64,000 nucleotides of DNA from Pseudomonas rustica (lineage in GTDB: Bacteria > Pseudomonadota > Gammaproteobacteria > Pseudomonadales > Pseudomonadaceae): the NCBI RefSeq assembly GCF_018336155.1, contig NZ_JAGYHF010000011.1, forward strand, positions 62,001-126,000, read 5' to 3'. Position numbers and translations under genes: made by a program. Shown piece after piece: positions 33,913 to 41,621 of this stretch (position 1 is the first letter of the stretch; each line of letters begins with the position of its first letter). The notes beneath the pieces were generated by a model, which saw only the letters and a list, made by a program, of their open reading frames with translations, did not search any database and was not told where the DNA came from.

Positions 33913-34761
33913 TTACAACTGCGCGGCGTTGAAGGTATCGCACGCTTCGACGCGGCCGCTATCGAATCCTGCGCTGAACCAGGCACTGCGCTGATGTGAT
34001 GTGCCGTGGCTGAAGGTCTCGGGACGTACTGTCTGGTTTCGCGCACGTTGCAGCGCATCATCGCCGAGCACGCTGGCAGCGTTCAGTGCTTCGTCGATGT
34101 CGCCCGGTTCCAGCCACGCATGGCGCTGTTGCGCATGGTGAGCCCAGACCCCGGCCAGACAATCGGCCTGCAGTTCGACGCGCACCTCCAGTCCTGAGTC
34201 GCCGGTCACAGGCTGCCTGGCGGACAGCGCGCTTTCAAACGGTGCGGAAATACCCAAGGCAATTTGCACGTGATGGCCGACTTCGTGGGCGAGGATGTAA
34301 GCCTGAGCGAAGTCACCGACCACCGAAAAGCGCTCGGCCATCTGTTCGAAGAACGCCGGATCCATGTAGATGTTTTGGTTGGTGGGGCAATAAAAGGGGC
34401 CGCTTGACGCACTGGCAAAGCCGCAGCCCGACGCGATGCCATCGCTGAACAGGGTCAATGTGGGCGCCGGGTAGTGTTGCCCGGTACTGGCAAATACCTG
34501 TTCCCAGGTGTCTTCGGTGTCGCCGAGTATCGATTCGATGAATTTGAGTTGGGGGTCGTCGACCGGCGCGATTTCCTGACTGATGTAGTCCTCAGCGGCA
34601 GGCGCCTGTGGTGCGGTGTTGTAGCTCGAATAGAGCGCCACGCCTGTCAGTGCGGCGGCGGCCAGTCCGGCGCCGAGTTTTTTCCCTGTCAGTGTGCGGG
34701 CGTCCTTGCCCTCTCGCGTGTCATTGACGTTGTCGCTGCGTCTTGCCTTGTTCCATAGCAT
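33913..34761 (-). CDS. YpfJ-family zinc metallopeptidase, copy 2
   Basis: Encodes 282 residues, closely similar in order to copy 1: MLWNKARRSDNVNDTREG, one hydrophobic segment (GAGLAAAALTGVALYSS), the active-site HEVGHHVQ, and ELQADCLAGVWAHHA. The N-terminal Gly-rich linker of copy 1 is absent and the region before the catalytic domain differs, so the duplication is not very recent. ATG at 34761 chosen by alignment with copy 1; an upstream in-frame codon at 34776 is less likely. Target peptides unknown. Confidence 0.9.
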   Translation of the reverse strand: MLWNKARRSDNVNDTREGKDARTLTGKKLGAGLAAAALTGVALYSSYNTAPQAPAAEDYISQEIAPVDDPQLKFIESILGDTEDTWEQVFASTGQHYPAPTLTLFSDGIASGCGFASASSGPFYCPTNQNIYMDPAFFEQMAERFSVVGDFAQAYILAHEVGHHVQIALGISAPFESALSARQPVTGDSGLEVRVELQADCLAGVWAHHAQQRHAWLEPGDIDEALNAASVLGDDALQRARNQTVRPETFSHGTSHQRSAWFSAGFDSGRVEACDTFNAAQL

Positions 34762-34908
34762 GGTGCGGTCTCTCATAGGTTGATGGGGCGTTTTTCGCCT
34801 CGCCTATGAATAACCGCACAGCTCAAGTTGTGCAGGGCAGATGTGTAAGAGCGCGTAAGACCGATCCTGCAACTGGCGTTTCGAACCGGGCAAACGCTGT
34901 TTTCCTAC

Positions 34909-35742
34909 TCACTGATCAAACGCGTCCCACACCGGCGCGAAGTCCGGACTGACCTGACGTTCGCGCTTCGACAGGCTGGCAATCAGCGCCCGGTCTTCAT
35001 CGTCGAGGTTGACCTCAAGTGCCGCGAGATTGGCCAGTTGATTGGCTTTGCTGCTCGCCTTGGGAATCGCTGCAACGTTGTCTTGATCAAGCAGCCATTT
35101 CAGCGCGACCTGTGTCGGCAGCACGCCATGCTTGACGGCGATCTGCTGGATCTCGGCAATGTGTGAAACCTTGTTGCGCGCCAGCGGTGTGTAGGCCGTC
35201 AGTGCCAGATTGTGTTGGCGAGCGTAGTCGAGCAGGGCGTTTTGTCCGAGCAGGACGTGGTACTCGACCTGAATCGCTGACAGATCAATGCCGTATTCCT
35301 CGACGACTGTGCGCAGCAGCGGCAGCGGAAAATTCGCCACGCCGATGTTGCGCGCCAGGCCTTGCTCCTTGAATGAGGCCAAGGTTTCGAGCGTGCGCGG
35401 CAAGTCCCAATCGGTGGTGGGCCAGTGCAGCATGAACAGGTCGACGTAATCGCTGCGCAAGGCTTTGAGGCTGCGATCCATGGAATGGCGCATGGCGTCG
35501 GGTTGCAGCTGATCCCACCAGACCTTGGTGGTGACGTGAATCTGCTCGCGGGGTGTCGGCGTATTCGCCAGCGCTTGTCCGACGGCGTCCTCATTGTTGT
35601 AGGCCGCAGCCGTGTCAATGTGTCGATAACCGAGTTCCAGCGCTTGCTCCACGGCCTGGGTGCATTCTTCGCCGAGCATCGGCCACGTGCCGAGACCGAG
35701 TTTCGGCATGTTCAAACCCTGGGCATTAACGATGTGCTGCAT
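34909..35742 (-). CDS. Aldo/keto reductase, DkgB-like
   Basis: Encodes 277 residues. The (beta/alpha)8 reductase has its catalytic tetrad in view: Asp in HIDTAAAYNNE together with the Tyr, Lys in VTTKVWWD, and His in MLHWPTTDW; the C-terminal IPKASSKANQ binds the NADPH phosphate. It resembles 2,5-diketo-D-gluconate reductase B and reduces aldehydes or ketones. Its start lies 17 bases inside the end of the flavoprotein gene, so both are one operon under the adjacent IclR regulator, suggesting that it reduces a product of that dehydrogenase. Confidence 0.92.
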   Translation of the reverse strand: MQHIVNAQGLNMPKLGLGTWPMLGEECTQAVEQALELGYRHIDTAAAYNNEDAVGQALANTPTPREQIHVTTKVWWDQLQPDAMRHSMDRSLKALRSDYVDLFMLHWPTTDWDLPRTLETLASFKEQGLARNIGVANFPLPLLRTVVEEYGIDLSAIQVEYHVLLGQNALLDYARQHNLALTAYTPLARNKVSHIAEIQQIAVKHGVLPTQVALKWLLDQDNVAAIPKASSKANQLANLAALEVNLDDEDRALIASLSKRERQVSPDFAPVWDAFDQ

Positions 35743-37465
35743 GGTCGATCTCCTGTTCGAAAGCAGTGATGCCGGCGATATGCCGAGCGGCGATGTAGCC
35801 GAACGTCAGCGCCGGGCCGAGGTTGATTCCGCCCGCCGGGTAGTGGCCGCCCATGATGCTGGCCATGTCGCCGCCCGCTGCATACAGCCCGGCGATAGGT
35901 TGTTGGTTGGCGTCGAGTACTTGCGCGTGTGGACTGACCTCGAGGCCGGCGAAGGTGCCGAAGCATCCCGGTTGTACTTTCACGGCGTAGAACGGGCCGG
36001 TTTCTATTGGGGCAACGCAGGGGTTGGGAAGGTTCGCCGGATCGCCCTGTTTGCGGTTGTAGGGCGTTGCGCCGCGCCCGAATTGCGGGTCTTCGCCGTT
36101 GTGGGCATGGCGGTTGTAGTCGTCGAGGGTTTGGCGCAAACCGTTCGAGTCGACGCCGCAAGCGTTGGCTAATTCCTCAACGGTGTTACCGGTTTTCAGA
36201 TAACCACTGCGGATAAATTCTGACAACGGAACCGGAAACGGCCGTGACATGCCGAGGCCATAGCGGCGCTGAAAGGCGTGGGTGCAGATCAGCCATGAGG
36301 TGACTTCTTCACCTGGCGGCGCCGCATTGACCATCGCGCTGACGTAGTCGAAATAGCCGTTGGCTTCGTTGACGAAACGCTGGCCGTTGCTCAGTACGCC
36401 GATGATGCCGGGTTTGCCACGCTCAATGATGTGTGGGAAATGGCCGATGCTGCCGTCGGAATGAGGCACTTGCGAGACGGGTGCCCACGCGACGGGGGAC
36501 GCAACGTCGGTGTTGACCCGCGCGCCGACGCTTTCGCCCAGGCGCAAGCCATCGCCATTCACGGCCAGCGGCGGCAACGCCCAATGTTCGTGGCCGGTGG
36601 GCGTGCGTGGGAACAGGGCTTTGCGCCGTTCGATGTCGTTGGCGAAACCACCTGCTGCGAGTACCACGGCTTTGCGTGCATGGATGCGGATCGGGCCTTT
36701 TTTGCTGTTGATCACTGCACCGCAAACGCGGTTTTCGTCACGCAGCAACTCAGTCACCGGCGCCGATTCCCACAGCAACACGCCAAGGTCTTCGGCCGAT
36801 TTCGCCAGTCGCGCGACCAGTGCCACGCCGTTGACCAGTTGCAGTGCGCGGCCATGCGTCGCGAGGTCAAACAGGTGCCGGGTGAAACGTCGCGTCACGT
36901 GCCAGGCGGCTTTCAATGAGCGGGTCAGATTGAGGAATGCCGAGAGATCCGCGCCCGCCATGATCGGCATGCCCATGAAGGACGTTTCGCGCATGGTCGT
37001 ACGAAGTCGCTTGAGCAAGCGTCCGACCTTGCGCCCGTTGTAGGGGGCGGCAATCACTGAGCGCCCGCCGGTGCCCGCGCCCGGGGTGTCGCCATGGATG
37101 TCGGCAATCGCGTTGCCGTCGGCGAATTGCAGTGCGGTGTGTTGCTCGAAAAACGCGACCATATTTGGCCCGGCTTCGAGGAAGGCATCGATCATCGCCG
37201 GGTCAAAATGCTCGCCCAGTTCATGGCGCAAATAGGTGCGCGGTTGTTCGACGTCTTCGATGATGCCGGCGCGTCGGGCCAGCGGATTGCACGGCACCCA
37301 CGCCCAGCCACCCGACCATGCGGTGGCGCCGCCGAACACCGCATCTTTTTCGACAACGATAACCTTCAGGCCATGCCACGCAGCAGTGACGGCTGCCGAC
37401 AATCCGGCGGCGCCGGAGCCGACGATCAAAACGTCGCAGTCGATAGCGGGAAGTTCGGCAGGCAT
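35726..37465 (-). CDS. FAD-dependent dehydrogenase, 3-ketosteroid-delta-1-dehydrogenase / fumarate reductase flavoprotein fold
   Basis: Encodes 579 residues. FAD-binding Rossmann motif is CDVLIVGSGAAGLSAAVTAA near the N-terminus; GGATAWSGGWAWVP is characteristic of the 3-ketosteroid dehydrogenase-like branch; the C-terminal GLYAAGGDMASIMGGHYPAGG closes the FAD site. These enzymes introduce or remove an activated C=C bond in a cyclic or short-chain oxo compound. Divergent from an IclR gene, with an IclR-type palindrome between, and overlapping an aldo/keto reductase gene. Near a quinate/shikimate module, so an alicyclic acid is a reasonable but unproved substrate. The ATG at 37465 is preferred over TTG at 37468. 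Confidence 0.85.
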   Translation of the reverse strand: MPAELPAIDCDVLIVGSGAAGLSAAVTAAWHGLKVIVVEKDAVFGGATAWSGGWAWVPCNPLARRAGIIEDVEQPRTYLRHELGEHFDPAMIDAFLEAGPNMVAFFEQHTALQFADGNAIADIHGDTPGAGTGGRSVIAAPYNGRKVGRLLKRLRTTMRETSFMGMPIMAGADLSAFLNLTRSLKAAWHVTRRFTRHLFDLATHGRALQLVNGVALVARLAKSAEDLGVLLWESAPVTELLRDENRVCGAVINSKKGPIRIHARKAVVLAAGGFANDIERRKALFPRTPTGHEHWALPPLAVNGDGLRLGESVGARVNTDVASPVAWAPVSQVPHSDGSIGHFPHIIERGKPGIIGVLSNGQRFVNEANGYFDYVSAMVNAAPPGEEVTSWLICTHAFQRRYGLGMSRPFPVPLSEFIRSGYLKTGNTVEELANACGVDSNGLRQTLDDYNRHAHNGEDPQFGRGATPYNRKQGDPANLPNPCVAPIETGPFYAVKVQPGCFGTFAGLEVSPHAQVLDANQQPIAGLYAAGGDMASIMGGHYPAGGINLGPALTFGYIAARHIAGITAFEQEIDHAAHR

Positions 37466-37494
37466 CAAACATGGCTCCAGCGCTGAAATTTTTT

Positions 37495-37509
37495 TGGAAT
37501 TCGATTCCA
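37495..37509. promoter_or_regulatory. IclR-type operator, copy 1
   Basis: TGGAATTCGATTCCA is a perfect 15-base palindrome with a 3-base centre, 30 bases before the flavoprotein start. It follows the general form of IclR-family sites such as TGGAAATNATTTCCA of E. coli IclR. A near-copy precedes the rightward operon at 38584-38598. Confidence 0.65.
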
Positions 37510-37642
37510 GAAAATAACCATTGCTGCGGTCGGCCTACAAGCCTTGATACGACAACGCGGGCGGTTATCGAACAGCCGGTTCCAGATTTCGCTTTACCGG
37601 CGATGTCTTCTAGAATCGGCGAAATTTCATTTGGATTTCCCC

Positions 37643-38419
37643 ATGGCCGGCAGTCAGATTGAACGGGTTTTCAGCGTGCTGGAAAGCCTCACCAGTGATC
37701 CGCGCGGGCTGCCGATGCAGACGCTTGCCGAGCAATTGGACATTCCGAAAAGCGCGACTCACCGCTTGCTCGCCGAGCTGATTCGCCTCGGCTACGTGCG
37801 GCAGAATCCCGAGACCTTGCGTTATCACTTGTCGACCAAACTGGTCGCGATGGGCTTTCAATACCTGTCGAGCAGTGGCGCCGATATTGTTCAGCCCGTG
37901 CTGGATCGGCTAGCGCAGGAAACCGGCGAACTGGTGCGTCTCGGTGTGATTGATGGCGAGCGGCAAACCTGGATTGCCAAGGCGCAGGGTGCGCGTACCG
38001 GTCTGCGTTATGACCCGGACATGGGCCGCGATGCGCCGCTTTTTTACACCGCTTCCGGGCATGCGTGGCTGGCGTGCATGAGCGATGCCGAGGCGTTGTC
38101 ACTGGTTGAGCGACAGGCGGCGGAGGTGCCGGTGGGTATCGGGCCGAATGCGCCGCGCTCCAATATTGAACTGCTGGAACGCCTGCGTCTGGCCCGTGAG
38201 CAAGGGTATGCCTGGGTCGAGGAAAGCTCGGCGGTCGGCACGTCGGCGATTGCGGCGGTGGTCAAACATCCGGCGGATGGTCGGGTGATTGGCGTGCTCA
38301 GTATTGCCGGGCCGAGTGCGCGGATGCCGGGGGCGCGGTTGCATGAGTTGGCGCCGTTGTTGTTGAGGTTTACGCAAGAATTATCCGCCGCCAGCCTGGC
38401 TTCTGAATTGTTTATCTGA
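37643..38419 (+). CDS. IclR-family transcriptional regulator
   Basis: Encodes 258 residues: an N-terminal winged helix (IERVFSVLESLTSDPRGLPMQTLAEQLDIPKSATHRLLAEL) and a C-terminal GAF-like effector domain (about residues 80-250) ending FTQELSAASLASELF. IclR proteins repress or activate catabolic genes in response to a small acid or sugar. It stands between two divergent operons, each with a TGGAAY-TCG-RTTCYA palindrome upstream, so it probably controls both. The ATG at 37643 begins MAGSQIERVF; the open frame upstream has no good ribosome site. Confidence 0.92.
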   Translation: MAGSQIERVFSVLESLTSDPRGLPMQTLAEQLDIPKSATHRLLAELIRLGYVRQNPETLRYHLSTKLVAMGFQYLSSSGADIVQPVLDRLAQETGELVRLGVIDGERQTWIAKAQGARTGLRYDPDMGRDAPLFYTASGHAWLACMSDAEALSLVERQAAEVPVGIGPNAPRSNIELLERLRLAREQGYAWVEESSAVGTSAIAAVVKHPADGRVIGVLSIAGPSARMPGARLHELAPLLLRFTQELSAASLASELFI

Positions 38420-38430
38420 CACTCCACAAA

Positions 38431-38520
38431 TCCCCGGTAGGAGCTGCCGCAGGCTGCGATCTTTTGACTTTGTTTTTTAAGATCAAAAGATCGCAGCCTT
38501 CGGCAGCTCCTACAGGGGAT
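38431..38520. repeat. REPIN (GTAGGAGCTGCCGCAGGCTGCGATC type)
   Basis: Arms GGTAGGAGCTGCCGCAGGC (38436-38454) and its near reverse complement (38496-38514), extended inward by GATCTTTTGA...TCAAAAGATC. This is the GATCTTTTGATC-core family found also at 41511, 43197, 46001 and 63692. Confidence 0.9.
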
Positions 38521-38583
38521 TTTGGTTTCAGTCCAAAAATGTGCGGTGTTCGCACGGTTTTGCGCTTGATGGGTGTTTGATTC

Positions 38584-38598
38584 TGGAACTCGGTTCTA
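38584..38598. promoter_or_regulatory. IclR-type operator, copy 2
   Basis: TGGAACTCGGTTCTA matches copy 1 (37495-37509) at 12 of 15 positions, keeps the TCG centre and is palindromic except for one pair. It lies 50 bases before the Gfo/Idh gene, which places that operon under the same IclR regulator. Confidence 0.6.
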
Positions 38599-38647
38599 AA
38601 TTGTTGCTGGAGTGTTTTTCCGACAACAATCACAAAAGGATCGCGCC

Positions 38648-39709
38648 TTGAATTCACCCCTTCGAATCGCCCTGATCGGCGCTGGCAATATGGGTCAACA
38701 ACATTACCGGCACCTGCAAACCCTCAGCGAAGCCAGCCTGTGTGCAGTGGCTGATCCCGGGCCGCAAGCCGCCACTCTTGCGGCTGAGTGGGGTGTCAGA
38801 CATTTCGCCGATCACCGTCAGATGCTTGATCAGATCAAGCCAGATGCAGTCATCGTCGCCAATCCTAATAACCAACACGTCAGTACGGCGCTCGATTGTC
38901 TGGCGGCCGGTGTACCGGTGCTGCTGGAAAAACCGGTCGGCGTGCATCTGGATGAAGTGCGCGATCTGGTCGCGGCGGTTAAACGCAGCGGCGTGCCGGT
39001 ATTGGTCGGCCATCATCGACGCCACAATCCGCTGATCGTCCGCGCTCATGAGCTGGTGCAAAGCGGTGCGCTCGGGCGTTTGACCACGGTCACTGCGCTG
39101 TTTCAGGTGCGTAAACCGGACAGCTATTTCGAGATCCCGTGGCGCCGTGAGGCGGGGGCGGGGATGTTGCTGACCAACCTGATTCACGACCTCGATTTGT
39201 TGCGTCACCTGTGCGGTGAAGTGCGTTCGGTGCAAGCGTTCACCGACAACTCGGTGCGCGGTTTCGCCAACGAGGACAGCGCGGCGGTGTTGCTGCAATT
39301 TGCCGGCGGCACATTGGGCACGTTGAGCGGCTCCGATGCGGTGGCGGCACCGTGGAGTTGGGAGCTGGCCTCCGGTGAAAACCCGGCGTATCCGCGTCAG
39401 GCGGATCAACCGTGTTATCTGCTGGCCGGTACCGCCGGGGCGTTGAGCATTCCGCAGCTCAAACGTTGGCATTACGCCGCTGATCAGGTGGACGCCGGTT
39501 GGCATGAACCGTTGTTGAGTGTGGAAGAGTCCTACGGCGGTGAGGAAGCTTTACGCTTGCAGTTAGAGCATTTCGTCCGCGTGGCTCGGCGCGAAGTCGA
39601 GCCGTTGGTCAGTGCTGCTGATGCCGCACGCACCCTCGCGCTGATCGAAGCCATTCGCGAAGCCGCCGCCACTGGCCGCGCTTGCGCCCCTGCACTGATC
39701 GAGGCTTGA
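38648..39709 (+). CDS. Gfo/Idh/MocA-family NAD(P)-dependent oxidoreductase
   Basis: Encodes 353 residues. LRIALIGAGNMGQQHYRHL is the nucleotide-binding Rossmann motif; VLLEKPVGVHLDEV contains the conserved Glu-Lys-Pro catalytic segment; LTNLIHDLDLLRHLCGEV matches the family substrate region with its Asp-His pair. Such enzymes oxidise a hydroxyl of a sugar, inositol or related cyclic polyol. I start at the TTG at 38648, eight bases after AAGGA; no ATG fits. The isomerase-like gene begins two bases after its stop, indicating one operon. Confidence 0.88.
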   Translation: MNSPLRIALIGAGNMGQQHYRHLQTLSEASLCAVADPGPQAATLAAEWGVRHFADHRQMLDQIKPDAVIVANPNNQHVSTALDCLAAGVPVLLEKPVGVHLDEVRDLVAAVKRSGVPVLVGHHRRHNPLIVRAHELVQSGALGRLTTVTALFQVRKPDSYFEIPWRREAGAGMLLTNLIHDLDLLRHLCGEVRSVQAFTDNSVRGFANEDSAAVLLQFAGGTLGTLSGSDAVAAPWSWELASGENPAYPRQADQPCYLLAGTAGALSIPQLKRWHYAADQVDAGWHEPLLSVEESYGGEEALRLQLEHFVRVARREVEPLVSAADAARTLALIEAIREAAATGRACAPALIEA

Positions 39710-39711
39710 CC

Positions 39712-40527
39712 ATGAGCGAACGTATTATCTCCCTGGCCAGCCTGACCGTGCTGGAGTTGTCGCCACCGCAAATGGTCGAAGTCGCTGCTCGCGCCGGATA
39801 CAGCCATGTCGGATTGCGTCTGGAACCGGCAACGCCCGAGGAATATCACTTCCCACTGGTAGCCGATAACGATTTGCGGCGTAGGACGATGGAGCGATTG
39901 CGCGACACTGGCATCCGCGTGCTCGACGTGGAAATCCTGCGTCTGAAACCGCAGACCGTTGTTGCCGATTTCGAGAAGCTTCTTACGGTCGGCGCGGAGT
40001 TTGGTGCGACTGAATTGCTCGTCGCCGGTAACGATCCTGACGAGCAGCGACTCACGGATAACTTTGCCGCGTTGTGCGATTTGGCGGCGCCGCTCGGATT
40101 GCATCCGCATCTGGAGTTCATGCCCTGGACGGATGCGCGCAACCTTGAGCAAGCGCTGCGGATTGTGGAAAACGCTAGTCGGGAAAATGCTGCGGTGTTG
40201 GTCGATGCCTTCCACTTTGATCGTTCGGCGTCAAAGCTTGAGGATCTTGCGAAGGTGCCATCGTCGCGACTGCGTTATGCGCAGTTATGTGATGTCACAG
40301 GGCCGCGACCGTCAGACATGGCCGAGATCTTGCGTCAGGCGCGCAACGAGCGGCGGTTTCCCGGCGAGGGTGATTGCGATTTGCTCGGGTTGCTGAAAGC
40401 GCTGCCGGCTAATATCCCACTGAGCCTGGAAATTCCTACGGTTAAACTGCTGGAGCAGGGCGTGAGTGGATTGGATCGGGCGAAGATGGCGATCGATAGA
40501 ACGCGGGAATTGTTGGCGCGGCTTTAA
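39712..40527 (+). CDS. TIM-barrel sugar-phosphate isomerase/epimerase-like protein (AP endonuclease 2 family)
   Basis: Encodes 271 residues of the xylose-isomerase-like TIM barrel. Repeating strand motifs include HVGLRLEPATPEEYHFPL, HPHLEFMPW with a metal-type Glu, AVLVDAFHFDRS with Asp and His, and IPLSLEIP with a last Glu, spacing typical of metal-dependent isomerases, epimerases and dehydratases. It probably acts on the product of the adjacent Gfo/Idh enzyme. The exact reaction is not clear; QuiC-type dehydratases share this fold but this protein lacks the second domain. Confidence 0.85.
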   Translation: MSERIISLASLTVLELSPPQMVEVAARAGYSHVGLRLEPATPEEYHFPLVADNDLRRRTMERLRDTGIRVLDVEILRLKPQTVVADFEKLLTVGAEFGATELLVAGNDPDEQRLTDNFAALCDLAAPLGLHPHLEFMPWTDARNLEQALRIVENASRENAAVLVDAFHFDRSASKLEDLAKVPSSRLRYAQLCDVTGPRPSDMAEILRQARNERRFPGEGDCDLLGLLKALPANIPLSLEIPTVKLLEQGVSGLDRAKMAIDRTRELLARL

Positions 40528-40544
40528 GCGGTGCTGCGCACCTA

Positions 40545-40570
40545 TCGCGGGCAAACCCGCTCCCACAGGG
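40545..40570. repeat. Single REP palindrome
   Basis: CTATCGCGGGCAAACCCGCTCCCACAGG-like sequence, one half of the GCGGGTTTGCCCGCGA REP family, in the 100-base gap between the TIM-barrel and EamA genes. Confidence 0.7.
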
Positions 40571-40627
40571 GGAGGGCGAGACTGTCCGCGAAGGTTTTGA
40601 TCTTTTTTGGCAACACAAGGAAACCCA

Positions 40628-41518
40628 ATGACCGTCAGCACCCCGCTCTCCGGTGTCAACCAACCCTTCAAAGGGATCCTGCTGATTGTCGTGGCGACTT
40701 TCCTGTTCTCCAGCCACGACGCGCTGTCGAAATACCTCTCCGGGTTCTATCCGATCGTGATGGTGGTGTGGGCGCGTTATTTGGTGCACACCTTACTGAT
40801 GGCGGGGATTTTTCTGCCGCAGTCCGGACTGCGCGTCCTACGTACCAAGAAGCCGTTGTGGCAGTTGGTTCGAGCACTTTGCCTACTCGGCACCAGCCTG
40901 TTTTTCACCACGGCGCTGTTGTACATCCCGTTGGCGGAAGCCACTGCGGTCAACTTTCTTGCACCGGTGTTGGTCACGGCGTTGTCAGTGCCATTGCTTA
41001 AAGAACGGGTGACACGCGGCCAATGGATCGCGGTGATTTGCGGCTTTATCGGCGTGCTGATCATCGTCCACCCGGGCGGTGAACTGTTCACACCAGCGGT
41101 GCTGTTGCCGTTCTGCTCGGCGCTGTTTTTCTGCTTCTATCAATTACTCACCCGCAAGCTCGCGGAGATTGATAGTCCGACCACCAGCAACTTCTTCGCC
41201 GGGTTGTGCAACACGTTGGTGATGAGTGCGCTGGTGCCGTTCTTCTGGCAGGTGCCGACGCTGACCCACGCCGGGTTGATGCTGGCGCTGGGCAGTTGCG
41301 GGATGACCGCGCATTTGTTCCTGACCCAAGCGTTCCGCCATGCTGCGCCGGCGCTGCTGGCGCCGTTCGGTTATTGCCAGATCGTGTTTGCGGGGTTGTT
41401 GGGCTGGCTGCTGTTCAATCACACGCCGAGTGTGTTGACGATCATCGGTATCGCGGTGATCTGCTGCAGCGGACTGGCAGCAGCGTGGCAGCAAAGCCGG
41501 AAACACAAACCCCTGTAG
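40628..41518 (+). CDS. EamA-family transporter
   Basis: Encodes 296 residues with ten transmembrane segments in two EamA repeats. FKGILLIVVATFLFSSHDALSKYLSG starts the first and PALLAPFGYCQIVFAGLLGWLLF belongs to the second. It follows the Gfo/Idh and TIM-barrel genes and may import or export their substrate, or be an unrelated efflux pump. Its last codons and stop (TAG) lie within a REPIN that begins at 41511, so the C-terminus may have been shaped by repeat insertion. An ACAAGGA-like site precedes the ATG. Confidence 0.86.
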   Translation: MTVSTPLSGVNQPFKGILLIVVATFLFSSHDALSKYLSGFYPIVMVVWARYLVHTLLMAGIFLPQSGLRVLRTKKPLWQLVRALCLLGTSLFFTTALLYIPLAEATAVNFLAPVLVTALSVPLLKERVTRGQWIAVICGFIGVLIIVHPGGELFTPAVLLPFCSALFFCFYQLLTRKLAEIDSPTTSNFFAGLCNTLVMSALVPFFWQVPTLTHAGLMLALGSCGMTAHLFLTQAFRHAAPALLAPFGYCQIVFAGLLGWLLFNHTPSVLTIIGIAVICCSGLAAAWQQSRKHKPL

Positions 41519-41603
41519 GAGCTGACGAGTGAAACGAGGCTGCGATCTTTTGATCTTCAACATCAAGATCAAAAGATCGCAGCGTGCCGCAGCTCCTACA
41601 AGG
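41511..41603. repeat. REPIN overlapping the end of the EamA gene
   Basis: CCCTGTAGGAGCTG at the left and CAGCTCCTACAAGGG at the right enclose GATCTTTTGATCTT...AAGATCAAAAGATC. The TAG of the left arm is the stop codon of the upstream EamA gene. Confidence 0.88.
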
Positions 41604-41621
41604 GAGTCGGGTGTAGGCAGG

